64,000 bases of DNA from the NCBI RefSeq assembly GCF_039975415.1, contig NZ_JBDWHD010000004.1; one strand, written 5' to 3'. Within the stretch, counting starts at the first letter, position 1; the number at the start of each line of letters is the position of its first letter. This DNA is from Ascidiaceihabitans sp039975415. GTDB taxonomy: Bacteria; Pseudomonadota; Alphaproteobacteria; Rhodobacterales; Rhodobacteraceae. Positions 44,474 through 54,475 of this stretch are shown here, piece by piece. Under the pieces are notes generated by a model. The model saw only the letters and a list, made by a program, of their open reading frames with translations, was not told where the DNA came from and made no database searches. A program made the position numbers and the translations under genes.

Positions 44474-45901
44474 ATGACAGATTTAAGTTTCCAAAGTGCC
44501 CTGACGCTTTCCGAAAAACTGGCTGATGGCACCATAAGCGCCTCGGACGTAATGCAATCGACGCTGGACCGTGTCGACGCCGTAAATGGGACCGTAAATG
44601 CCATTGTGTCTTTGCGCGACAACGATGCGCTAATGGCCGAAGCCCGCCACGCGGATGAAACCCCACGTAAAGGTTGGCTGCACGGAATACCCATTGCGAT
44701 CAAGGATTTGGCCAATGCAAAAGGGCTCCCGACGTCTATGGGGTCCCCTTTGTTTGCCGGACAAATGGCTCAGGCAGATGATGTTATGGTGGCACGTCTG
44801 CGGGACGCGGGTGCGATTGTCATAGGCAAAACCAACACGCCTGAATTTGGTCTTGGAAGCCATACGTTCAATCCCGTGTTCGGCGCCACGCGAAACCCCT
44901 ACGGTCCGGGTCAAACGGCTGGTGGATCATCGGGTGGGGCGGCGGTTGCTTTGGCGACAGGGATGCTTTGTGTGGCGGATGGGTCGGATATGATGGGGTC
45001 CTTGCGCAATCCGGCCGCTTGGAACAACGTCTACGGGATGCGACCAACATTCGGGTTGGTGCCATCAGAACCACAAGGCGATACGTTCTTGCATCAAAAT
45101 GCGACAAACGGGCCAATGGCGCGAAACCCAAAAGATCTTGCGGCCCTGTTGGATACAATGTCAGGCCCTGATCCGCGTCAACCACATGGGATTGCGCAGG
45201 CCCAGACCCTGCCTGCCCTGAACGGAGACGTCGCAGGCTTGCGTGTGGGGTGGTTGGGGGATTGGGGCGGTGCAATCCCGCTTGAGGATGGCATCGACGA
45301 TCTGTCGCAAACCGCGCTGCGCCAAATGTCTGATATGGGCTGCGTTGTAGATACACTGAACCCTCCGTTTTCGCCCAACGCGATCTGGGACAGCTGGACC
45401 ACGTTGCGCGCGTTCAATGTGTCAATGGGTTTGCGCGCATTGTACGAGGATGAGACGAAACGCCAGCGCTTGAAACCTTCTGCGCAGTGGGAAATCGAAA
45501 AGGGGTTGGCCTTGTCGGCCACTGAAATTCACAAAGCCAGTGCAGTGCGGTCTGGCTGGTTTAAGGTCGCGTCACATCTATTTGATAGATATGATGTAAT
45601 TATTGCGCCATCCGCGCAGGTGTGGCCATTCGATGTGGCATTGGAATACCCCAAAACAGTCGCGGGGCAAACAATGGACACCTATCATCGCTGGATGGAA
45701 ATTGTGATCGCCCCAAGCCTTCTTGGTCTGCCCGTCGTCAATATTCCAATGGGCTTTGGCGGGCCGAATGACCTGCCAATGGGGCTGCAACTGATCGGTC
45801 GTCGTGGGGCAGATGCCATGCTTTTGCGTTTGGCGCAAAATTGGCACCTTGCGACCGATTGGCCAAATGCACGACGCCCGATACTTGAAACCGCAGTATA
45901 G
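44474..45901 (+). CDS. Amidase signature family hydrolase
   Basis: 475 aa. Ser-cisSer-Lys amidase: catalytic Lys in IPIAIKDLANAKG, and the Gly/Ser-rich signature GQTAGGSSGGAAVALATGM with the two Ser. Substrate not evident. GatA of tRNA amidation is also in this family, but no gatB or gatC is adjacent, so a stand-alone amidase is more likely. The next gene starts two bases after its stop. Confidence 0.85.
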   Translation: MTDLSFQSALTLSEKLADGTISASDVMQSTLDRVDAVNGTVNAIVSLRDNDALMAEARHADETPRKGWLHGIPIAIKDLANAKGLPTSMGSPLFAGQMAQADDVMVARLRDAGAIVIGKTNTPEFGLGSHTFNPVFGATRNPYGPGQTAGGSSGGAAVALATGMLCVADGSDMMGSLRNPAAWNNVYGMRPTFGLVPSEPQGDTFLHQNATNGPMARNPKDLAALLDTMSGPDPRQPHGIAQAQTLPALNGDVAGLRVGWLGDWGGAIPLEDGIDDLSQTALRQMSDMGCVVDTLNPPFSPNAIWDSWTTLRAFNVSMGLRALYEDETKRQRLKPSAQWEIEKGLALSATEIHKASAVRSGWFKVASHLFDRYDVIIAPSAQVWPFDVALEYPKTVAGQTMDTYHRWMEIVIAPSLLGLPVVNIPMGFGGPNDLPMGLQLIGRRGADAMLLRLAQNWHLATDWPNARRPILETAV

Positions 45902-45902
45902 T

Positions 45903-46718
45903 ATGGCGCACACTCCCGAAATGGAGCGATCACCAGAAACCTTACCTGCCAATCATGGGGTGCCTGACATGGATGCGCCCACTATCGTCATTTTACGTGG
46001 TGCACTTGTGTCGGGGTGGCAGGATTTTAAAGCAGCCCCTGTGTTTGGTCTGCTCGCTGCATTGGCCTGTATTTTGGCTGGATGGATGATGGTGGGGGTG
46101 ACCTATGCTTCGGGTCACACGTTTTGGTTGATTTTGATGGTGTTCGGATTTCCGTTGGCGGCGCCTTTTGCAGCTTTTGGCACCTATGAGGTATCACGCA
46201 GACGTGCAGCGGGGCATCGCGTGTCTGTGGGCGCAGTGTTGCGCGTTATGTGGGGAGAGCGCAATCGCCAACTGCCTTGGCTGTGTGCCATCATGATCGT
46301 CGTTTTGCTGTTTTGGTTTTTCCTTGGCCACATGATCTTTGCGCTGTTTCTGGGACTTGCGCCGATGACGAATATTTCCTCGTCTCTGACGGTGTTTTTG
46401 ACGCCGGACGGGGTGATGATGTTGGGAATGGGCACAGTGGTCGGCGCCGGTTTTGCGCTTTTGCTGTTTTCAATGTGCGTGATCGGACTGCCGTTGTTGC
46501 TGGACCGTGAAGTTGATTATGTGACAGCGATGCTGACCAGTATTCAAACCGTGATGGCGCATCCTTGGGTCATGCTGCCATGGGCGATTTTTGTTGCAGG
46601 GGTTTGTCTTTTGGGGCTGCTGCCTGGTTTTTTGGGCCTGTTGATCGTTCTTCCGTGGCTGGGCCATGCGTCGTGGCATGTTTACGCAGCACTTCTGGAC
46701 AGGACTTCTCATCCCTGA
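45903..46718 (+). CDS. DUF2189 family integral membrane protein
   Basis: 271 aa from ATG 45903. After a hydrophilic stretch of about 45 residues come LRGALVSGWQDFKAAPVFGL, the DUF2189 start, and about six transmembrane helices. Function unknown. Its start two bases after the amidase stop suggests co-transcription. The frame is open upstream inside the amidase gene, but that part is shadow. Confidence 0.82.
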   Translation: MAHTPEMERSPETLPANHGVPDMDAPTIVILRGALVSGWQDFKAAPVFGLLAALACILAGWMMVGVTYASGHTFWLILMVFGFPLAAPFAAFGTYEVSRRRAAGHRVSVGAVLRVMWGERNRQLPWLCAIMIVVLLFWFFLGHMIFALFLGLAPMTNISSSLTVFLTPDGVMMLGMGTVVGAGFALLLFSMCVIGLPLLLDREVDYVTAMLTSIQTVMAHPWVMLPWAIFVAGVCLLGLLPGFLGLLIVLPWLGHASWHVYAALLDRTSHP

Positions 46719-46745
46719 ACCACAGCTTCCGGTGGGCGGCCAAAC

Positions 46746-46961
46746 CTATGCCGGTTCGCGGCCTTCCGCGACCAGCCTAAGCCGCAATGCCTCTGTCTGT
46801 GTGTGTCCGAGTTCCAGAGCAAACACATAAGCATGTGTCAGGAAAAAGCAGGCCGCATCCAGATCGACAGCCTGATCCGCGGCTTGGGTGTACAAAGCCA
46901 CCAAAGCGTTTTGGTCAGATGTTGCGTGTGCCGCCATCATAGCGGTATTCAAATCTGTCAT
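46746..46961 (-). CDS. Small 71-aa partner of the Rieske oxygenase gene
   Basis: From ATG 46961, which overlaps the Rieske gene stop by ATGA, so it is translationally coupled to it. Sequence MTDLNTAMMAAHATSDQNAL..., helical, Ala-rich, with DAACFFLTHAYVFALELG in the middle; it looks like one or two TPR-like helical hairpins. Probably a partner or accessory of the oxygenase, by context only. Confidence 0.7.
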   Translation of the reverse strand: MTDLNTAMMAAHATSDQNALVALYTQAADQAVDLDAACFFLTHAYVFALELGHTQTEALRLRLVAEGREPA

Positions 46962-48109
46962 TCCGCCGCAAGGGGGCTGCGGCGGGCTTGGATCCGGGTC
47001 GCGACCCATTCGTGAAACAGATGGGTGGGGCTGTCCATGGCCGGTGAAAACCGGCCGCCGTCGAAGTGAACAGCATGACGTCCGCGCTGCATGCCTTCCA
47101 CAACAAAGACATCTTCTGCAAAGACCTCTTTCCAAAGGCGCGTGTTTTGGGCCCGCAAGTCCGCGTCTGTCTTGTCAGACGCGTAGTACAAGTGGATGTT
47201 TTCAATTGTTTTTTCGGGACCTTGCGGCAGTAGAATAATCGAGAAAACATGGTCGCGGTGCACGCCCAACAGGACATTCGGAAAGGCTGTGATATATTCT
47301 GCCGCCGTGTCCCATGTCTGTGACAACCCGTCAAAGTCGGGAAAGCTGTTGCCTTGATCATCCTTCAACTGGCGGTACACATATGTGCCTTGTCCCGCGA
47401 AGGTTTGTTTTTTCTCGATATGGTAATGGTCTTCGAGGCGGGAATAGCTGTTCAGGCCGGGATGTACCCAAGGCAAGTGGTAGCTTTCGCAATAGTTCTC
47501 GACCGCCAACTTCCAATTGCAATTGATCTCAAGCTGAAACCGGCTGTCGGCACCACCATGGTGGATCGGTTTGTCAAACTCCGACCAGCGCTCTAACAGG
47601 GCCGCGTTTACAGTTTCAAACGGCTCTGCATCCCCCGAAATATTGATCCAGATGACATCCATCCAGATGTGGCTGCGGATTTCGACCAAACCCAGTAATG
47701 AACGATCTATGTCGGGATGTGTGTTTTGCCCCGGCCCGCCGACATGGGGTGTTGAAACAAGGCGACCTTCCGTTGAATAGCACCAACTGTGATAGGGGCA
47801 GCGAATTGCGCCTTCGATTTTGCGGGGGGCATCGACAAGGATCATACCCCGGTGGCGGCATGTGTTTTGAAAAACGCGTACTGCGCCGTTTTTGTCGCGC
47901 ACCATCAGCAATGGCATGCCCAAAAAGTCGATGGGCACGGCGTCACCGATATCCAGCACATCTGCGCCCACAGCCAAACCCGCCCAGCCCGCAAACAGAA
48001 CGGCGTTTTTTTCTTCATCGAAGATGTCCGGATCAATGTAGTGCGCATTTGGCAAGCCATTGGCGTGCTCGATGGGTTGGCATACTGTGTCTAGATCGGT
48101 GGTGGTCAT
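46958..48109 (-). CDS. Rieske [2Fe-2S] aromatic-ring-hydroxylating-type oxygenase, alpha subunit
   Basis: 383 aa from ATG 48109 (MTTTDLD). Rieske cluster ligands C84/H86 in CRHRGM and C104/H107 in CPYHSW, then the catalytic domain with the mononuclear-iron region NWKLAVENYCESYHLPWVHPGL. No beta subunit, ferredoxin or reductase gene is adjacent, as in the homotrimeric alpha-only enzymes that hydroxylate or demethylate small compounds such as betaines. The substrate is unknown. The frame is open 16 codons upstream, but ATG 48109 is the better start. Confidence 0.85.
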   Translation of the reverse strand: MTTTDLDTVCQPIEHANGLPNAHYIDPDIFDEEKNAVLFAGWAGLAVGADVLDIGDAVPIDFLGMPLLMVRDKNGAVRVFQNTCRHRGMILVDAPRKIEGAIRCPYHSWCYSTEGRLVSTPHVGGPGQNTHPDIDRSLLGLVEIRSHIWMDVIWINISGDAEPFETVNAALLERWSEFDKPIHHGGADSRFQLEINCNWKLAVENYCESYHLPWVHPGLNSYSRLEDHYHIEKKQTFAGQGTYVYRQLKDDQGNSFPDFDGLSQTWDTAAEYITAFPNVLLGVHRDHVFSIILLPQGPEKTIENIHLYYASDKTDADLRAQNTRLWKEVFAEDVFVVEGMQRGRHAVHFDGGRFSPAMDSPTHLFHEWVATRIQARRSPLAAE

Positions 48110-48214
48110 GGCTGGCCCCTCGCTGATGTCTTGTTCCAGCGTTACAAGGGAAGCCATTGCTTTGTGTGCTCATCCGCGACTTGAGTTTTCCCAATGCGAC
48201 ATTGCCCACGGGCG

Positions 48215-49012
48215 TCAGCCAAAGGGGCGTGCAGGGTCCAACAAACGTCTGTGGAACGGAATAAGATCTTCTTCGGCACAATATCCTGATTTCCGCGCTG
48301 CCGCCATCGCAGTCGAGAAATCGCTCCCCAGATGTTCATACACCATGCGAACAGCCCGATCACCAGACATGCTTTCGCGTACCGTGCGGGCCACGTAACC
48401 AACCCAGAAATTGTTTTCAAAAGATGCAACGCGGCTGAGGTAGTTAAATGAACAGGTCATGGAGTTGCGCCGCGATATAAGGGCAGCGATGCCTTCTTCT
48501 TGTTGCATGACAAGGCCGCGGAATTCACTGGCACTGCGTTTTGCCGACAACCCCTGGGATTGCATGGCTTGGCGCGTCTCGTAGCCGCGGATGTAAGTGA
48601 CAGTGTTTTCGCGTTTTACAAACACCAAGCCTTCAACAAATTGCGAAGCTTCCAGAAAGCTGCGGCGCGTAAAGCGGAAAAAGCCACTGGGAAAGAGATC
48701 TTCGGGGATGCTATAAGCGCCGCGTCCGACGAAATCGCGTAGAAATGGCCCTGAAATTGGGTCGGACAACGAATTGATCGTCTCGACCGGTTCCAAAAGC
48801 ATGCGTGCGTCTACATGAAAGAATGCACATATCCGCGCCAAAACATCAGGTCTCGGGAAACTTTCCCCCGCCAGGTACCGGTTGAATTGGGTGCGGTTGA
48901 TACCAAGTTGCCGCGACAACTCTGACACAGATTGGTAGTTTTGGGATAAAATCCGCAAATTCGAGCCGAACATACTGCGCAATTCAGCAGGTGTTTTAAC
49001 GTGGGGGGGCAT
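48215..49012 (-). CDS. XRE-family transcriptional regulator with a large C-terminal domain
   Basis: 265 aa. N-terminal helix-turn-helix (about 10-65: SNLRILSQNYQSVSELSRQLGINRTQFNRYLAGESFPRPDVLARICAFF), then a 190-residue C-terminal domain of no recognised family that may sense a ligand. It precedes the Rieske gene on the same strand with 105 bp between, so it probably controls that pair and itself. It is divergent from the gene at 49246. Confidence 0.8.
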   Translation of the reverse strand: MPPHVKTPAELRSMFGSNLRILSQNYQSVSELSRQLGINRTQFNRYLAGESFPRPDVLARICAFFHVDARMLLEPVETINSLSDPISGPFLRDFVGRGAYSIPEDLFPSGFFRFTRRSFLEASQFVEGLVFVKRENTVTYIRGYETRQAMQSQGLSAKRSASEFRGLVMQQEEGIAALISRRNSMTCSFNYLSRVASFENNFWVGYVARTVRESMSGDRAVRMVYEHLGSDFSTAMAAARKSGYCAEEDLIPFHRRLLDPARPFG

Positions 49013-49245
49013 CTTAGCTCCGTCTGTGTCCTACGTAATAGATCATACAAATTAACGAGTTAAGGGCGTGGATTAGCTTGATGTTAATAAGATGACGCCA
49101 ATTAGTGTCACCTGCGTTGCACAAGCGCAGCATCACGATACGCTCATGGACACAAATTGCAAGAGTACGATACCGAGTTAACCATGTGCTCCGGCTCCAA
49201 AATCTAGTCAGATATGGTTATTGCGAAACAAGCAGGGCAAGTTTC

Positions 49246-49578
49246 ATGATTGGTGTCATCCTTTGGAGCGACGAAGTAGATCGTCAGGCCGTTGTCTGGT
49301 GCGAAGACCAGGGCGATCTGGCGTTTTTGGATGATGCGAGTTCATTGTCCGAGGGCAAACCGTTTTTTGCTGTCGGAGACGCTGTGCGTTTCGACCTTTA
49401 CGTCGAGGTGAACCTGCGACGGGCGCACAATGCAACAATACTAGAGGACGACACGGCAAACACGCAAACTGCGCCTCAACGATTTGACACATCACAGGCA
49501 TCGGCCAAAATTATTCCATTCCGGCCAGTGCCTGAGACACCAACTATACCAATCAAACGCAACGCGCAGGGCGCGTAG
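49246..49578 (+). CDS. Conserved-looking protein with a beta-rich (OB-like) N-terminal half, 110 aa
   Basis: From ATG 49246 (MIGVILWSDEVDRQAVVWCE). The first 70 residues alternate hydrophobic and polar residues as in a small beta-barrel, with the segment GDLAFLDDASSLSEGKPFFAVGDAVRFDLYVE; the tail is Thr/Pro-rich. I recognise no characterised family; a cold-shock-like fold is possible. The open frame to 49105 upstream looks non-coding. Convergent with ilvH, four bases apart. Confidence 0.65.
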   Translation: MIGVILWSDEVDRQAVVWCEDQGDLAFLDDASSLSEGKPFFAVGDAVRFDLYVEVNLRRAHNATILEDDTANTQTAPQRFDTSQASAKIIPFRPVPETPTIPIKRNAQGA

Positions 49579-49582
49579 ACGT

Positions 49583-50143
49583 TTAATCGCCGCGTGACAG
49601 GGCGGCAACACCGGTGCGTGCGACATCAGCAAGCCCCAAGGGGCGCATCAAATCAGCGAAAGCGTCAATTTTTTCGGGCGCACCGGTAATTTCAAAAACA
49701 AAGCTTTCAAGCGTGCTGTCCACCACGTTGGCCCGGAAAATATCCGCAAGCCGCAGGGCTTCGACACGTTTGTCTCCGGTACTGGCCACTTTGAACATGG
49801 CCAGTTCGCGTTCAACGCAAGGGCCCTCTACAGTCAGATCGTGTACTTCGTGTACTGTCACGATCCGTCCCAGCTGCGCCTTGATCTGTTCGATCACTTG
49901 CGGGGTGCCGGCGGTGACAATTGTGATGCGGCTTAGATGACCCTGATGGTCCACTTCAGCCACCGTCAGGCTTTCAATGTTGTACCCGCGTCCTGAAAAC
50001 AACCCAATCACACGCGCCAGAACACCGGGTTCATTTTCGACCAAGACCGCCAACGTGTGACGTTCAATGACGTCTGAAAACGTGGGCCGCAAGTTATATG
50101 CGGATTTGGATGAAGCACCTTTTTTGATCTTCAGAGCGGACAT
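49583..50143 (-). CDS. ilvH: Acetolactate synthase regulatory (small) subunit
   Basis: 186 aa from ATG 50143. Binds valine and gives feedback control and full activity to the catalytic subunit. Seen: an ACT domain HTLAVLVENEPGVLARVIGLFSGRGYNIESLTVAEVD, then the C-terminal ALS_ss_C domain (RELAMFKVASTG...). It is on the same strand as ilvI but separated from it by a 2.1-kb kinase gene on the other strand, so it needs its own promoter. Confidence 0.95.
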   Translation of the reverse strand: MSALKIKKGASSKSAYNLRPTFSDVIERHTLAVLVENEPGVLARVIGLFSGRGYNIESLTVAEVDHQGHLSRITIVTAGTPQVIEQIKAQLGRIVTVHEVHDLTVEGPCVERELAMFKVASTGDKRVEALRLADIFRANVVDSTLESFVFEITGAPEKIDAFADLMRPLGLADVARTGVAALSRGD

Positions 50144-50285
50144 GGGATTTTTCCTTACGCAAACGATGTTTAAGCCTACCGCTGTTCCGGTCAAATGACC
50201 AGAGAAACACTGTTTTTTTGAGCTTGATAATTGTCGATTAAGAGCTTGGCGATATGAGGGGGAAAAGCACAGAAAGAGACAGTCG

Positions 50286-52364
50286 ATGTTGCTGCAAAAT
50301 CTGATCGATCAAGCATTTGGTGCACCAGACGGGCTGGCGGCGTTGTCCCGCGATTGGGAGCCTATACTGGACACATTGCCTGGCTGGTTTTGGAGCGTCG
50401 ATGAAAACTATGCCTTGACGTATCTCAGCGACAATGTCGGCGTGATCACCGGATCCATCCCTTCCGATTTAAAGGGCATTTCGATCTTGGATCCTATCTA
50501 TGGTGACGCCAAAACCGAAGCAGGCATAGATGCCTATTATTCGGCCTTACGCGCGCAACGGCCATTTAACAACTTATGCTACGAACGAAACATGAATGAC
50601 GGAACGCGCGTGGTTTTGATGGACAGTGCGACGCCGGTCTTCGACGACATGGGGGTGTTTCGCGGTTTCAACGGCATCAGCATTCATGTGACGCACACAA
50701 TCGAAAAGGCGGGCGCAACATCCGGTCTGGTCTACGGGCTCAAATCGCGTGCAGATGCGCTTGAACGTGAACTGTCCACCCGCAACGCAGAGCTTGAGGC
50801 CAACAACAAACTTCTTAGCGAGGTATTGGAAGCGATGGGGGAAGGCTTGATTGTGACCTCCAAGCACAAGCTGTTTGACCCGGAAAATGAAGTTATCATG
50901 GTGAATCCGGCATACCGGAAACTGTTTGATCTTGAAGACGATGACGTGATGCCGGGAACATTGGTGAAGGATCTCACTGGCAAACTGGTAGAGCGGGGGC
51001 ATGTCTCCAAGGACGATGTATTGCGCAAGCGTTTCGAGGAAGAAATCACGGCCATGCGCCCTGTCCTGATGAACATTCCCGGTTTGAACCGGACCTGTTC
51101 TGTGACCTCAAGTATGCGCCGCAACGGTGGCTACATTCTGGTACATTCAGATGTCACAGAATTACATGCACATAATCTGATGCTGCAAGAAGCCAAAGAT
51201 GCCGCCGAAGTGGCTGCGACCACCAAGTCAAATTTTCTTGCCACCATGAGCCATGAAATCCGGACCCCGATGAATGGCATCGTTGGCATGGCCGATATGC
51301 TCGCGCAAAGCGAATTGGACAAGGATCAACAAGAATACATTGAAACGATCCGGTCTTCTGCTTTGGCTTTGACGGGGTTGATTTCGGACATTTTGGATTT
51401 CTCCAAGATAGAAGCTGGGCATCTTGAGCTAAAACTGGAACCTTATGAATTGCGCAGCCTGTTGTGCGAAGTTTGCGGGTTGTTGCACCCGCTTGCGCAG
51501 TCCACCGGGCTGGATTTAAGCCTGCATGTCGATCCGGACGTGCCAACGGATGTGATGGGCGATGCATTTCGATTGCGTCAGGTCTTGCTAAATTTGCTTG
51601 GCAACGCTGTGAAGTTTACGCGGCAAGGACGTGTTGCCCTGACTGTGACACGAAACCCAAAAACTGGACTTCTTGCATTTGCGGTGTCTGACACGGGCAT
51701 CGGTATCCCCGAAGAAATGCTGGATAGTATTTTCACACCGTTCGAACAAGTCGATGCAGGCTTGCGGCGAGGTTTCGAGGGAACTGGCCTTGGTCTGTCC
51801 ATCACACGCAACATCGTGGAAGTCATGGGCGGCACCCTGTCTGTAACATCCCTTTTGGGAAAGGGGTCGCGGTTTTGCGTGGTCTTGCCTTTAGAAGAGG
51901 CAGCCGCCAGCCTCAAAACTCCCGAAGTTGAGGCAAGACATGATCATACATGCTTCGAAGGCGTACGGGTCCTGGTGGCCGAAGATAACAAGACCAACCA
52001 GTTGGTCGTTCGGCGAATGTTGGAAAAAAACGGTGTTACCATCGTGGCGGCCAACAACGGTGAACGGGCGTGCGAGATTTACATGGATGAACGGTTTGAT
52101 TTGATTTTGATGGACTTGTCCATGCCCGTCATGAGCGGTCTGGAAGCCAGCGTAACAATCCGGTTATTTGAACAGAACAATGGGAAGACGCGTTGCCCAA
52201 TCGTGGCCTTAACGGGCAATGCGTTCGATAAAGACAAAGAAGCAGCACAAGATGCGGGGATGGATGACTTTTTGACCAAACCTGTGCGTCTGGATGACCT
52301 TTTGACGTGTCTGGACCGGCATTTGCGTATCGGTAACTCAGCACCGAATTCAACACCTAGGTAA
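50286..52364 (+). CDS. Cytoplasmic hybrid sensor histidine kinase (PAS-PAS-HisKA-HATPase-REC)
   Basis: 692 aa, no membrane segment. PAS domain about 25-135; a coiled coil about 155-182; a second PAS of the PAS_7 type about 183-292; HisKA with H323 in NFLATMSHEIRTPMNGIVG; ATPase with N440 region LLNLLGNAVKFT, SDTGIGIP and GTGLGLSI; receiver with D610 in LILMDLSMPVMSG. Senses an internal signal. It lies between ilvI and ilvH on the opposite strand and ends at a hairpin shared with the ilvI 3' end. No HPt or response-regulator gene adjoins. Confidence 0.9.
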   Translation: MLLQNLIDQAFGAPDGLAALSRDWEPILDTLPGWFWSVDENYALTYLSDNVGVITGSIPSDLKGISILDPIYGDAKTEAGIDAYYSALRAQRPFNNLCYERNMNDGTRVVLMDSATPVFDDMGVFRGFNGISIHVTHTIEKAGATSGLVYGLKSRADALERELSTRNAELEANNKLLSEVLEAMGEGLIVTSKHKLFDPENEVIMVNPAYRKLFDLEDDDVMPGTLVKDLTGKLVERGHVSKDDVLRKRFEEEITAMRPVLMNIPGLNRTCSVTSSMRRNGGYILVHSDVTELHAHNLMLQEAKDAAEVAATTKSNFLATMSHEIRTPMNGIVGMADMLAQSELDKDQQEYIETIRSSALALTGLISDILDFSKIEAGHLELKLEPYELRSLLCEVCGLLHPLAQSTGLDLSLHVDPDVPTDVMGDAFRLRQVLLNLLGNAVKFTRQGRVALTVTRNPKTGLLAFAVSDTGIGIPEEMLDSIFTPFEQVDAGLRRGFEGTGLGLSITRNIVEVMGGTLSVTSLLGKGSRFCVVLPLEEAAASLKTPEVEARHDHTCFEGVRVLVAEDNKTNQLVVRRMLEKNGVTIVAANNGERACEIYMDERFDLILMDLSMPVMSGLEASVTIRLFEQNNGKTRCPIVALTGNAFDKDKEAAQDAGMDDFLTKPVRLDDLLTCLDRHLRIGNSAPNSTPR

Positions 52365-52366
52365 GC

Positions 52367-52392
52367 ACCGGGGCAAGCGCACCAGCCCCGGT
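52367..52392. terminator. Bidirectional hairpin between the hybrid kinase and ilvI
   Basis: ACCGGGGC (52367-52374) pairs with GCCCCGGT (52385-52392), loop AAGCGCACCA, followed by TGTTGT on the + strand. The T-run is weak, but the position between two convergent gene ends fits a terminator. Confidence 0.6.
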
Positions 52393-52407
52393 TGTTGTGC
52401 GCCTGAA

Positions 52408-54159
<1,752 letters not shown>

Positions 54160-54201
54160 CTTTTTGTGCTCCGTTTAAAGATGTGTCATTTTCATTTGCG
54201 C

Positions 54202-54230
54202 AAAAAAAAGCCCCCGTTCTGGCGGGGGCG
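54202..54230 (-). terminator. Attenuator (Rho-independent terminator) in the ilvI leader
   Basis: On the - strand, GCCCCCG (54229-54223), a 6-base loop, CGGGGGC (54216-54210), then T8. It lies 43 bases before the ilvI start and after the leader peptide, so by the attenuation model it stops transcription when branched-chain amino acids are plentiful. Stem GC content and T-run are those of a strong terminator. Confidence 0.9.
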
Positions 54231-54270
54231 CATGGGATCCTTTAGGGAAGTCCGTTACCGGCCCATGCGC
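54228..54270 (-). promoter_or_regulatory. Antiterminator arms of the ilvI attenuator
   Basis: In the leader RNA, GCGCAUGGG (54270-54262, inside codons 11-14 of the leader peptide) is a perfect 9-base complement of CCCAUGCGC (54236-54228). The second arm touches the 5' base of the terminator stem (shared 54228-54229). A ribosome stalled at the Leu/Val/Ile codons would leave the first arm free; a ribosome that reaches the stop codon at 54255-54257 would cover it. The overlap with the terminator is only two bases, so mutual exclusion would be partly steric. Confidence 0.65.
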
Positions 54271-54302
54271 TGTTTTCCTAGAATGACGACAAGTGCGTAC
54301 AT
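54255..54302 (-). CDS. ilvL: ilvI leader peptide (15 aa, Leu-Val-Val-Ile-Leu)
   Basis: ATG at 54302, TAA at 54257-54255. Peptide MYALVVILGKQRMGR: residues 4-8 are Leu, Val, Val, Ile and Leu, exactly the amino acids made by the pathway downstream. An AAAGG element lies about ten bases before the ATG. It sits between a good promoter (54332-54360) and a terminator/antiterminator pair. This is the classic layout of ribosome-mediated attenuation. The gene symbol is given by analogy. Confidence 0.85.
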   Translation of the reverse strand: MYALVVILGKQRMGR

Positions 54303-54331
54303 ACCCTTTGGGCCTTTCATTACGTTTTGTG

Positions 54332-54360
54332 ACAATATGTGTGGTAAACAGCAGCGTCAA
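54332..54360 (-). promoter_or_regulatory. Sigma-70-type promoter of the ilvI leader
   Basis: -35 TTGACG (54360-54355), 17-base spacer, -10 TATTGT (54337-54332) on the - strand. Expected start of transcription near 54325, which gives a leader of about 165 nt with the peptide and the attenuator. The stretch 54361-54475 upstream shows no gene or further site that I can name. Confidence 0.75.
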
Positions 54361-54475
54361 CACCTGCTTGACGAAAAATATGTCGCAAGGTTGTAAATTT
54401 TTGTATTTTTATTTCGCCACGAGCGTTCTGCGCGACATTTTTGCGAATTGAATGCCGGTTTTCGCCTGACTTGAT

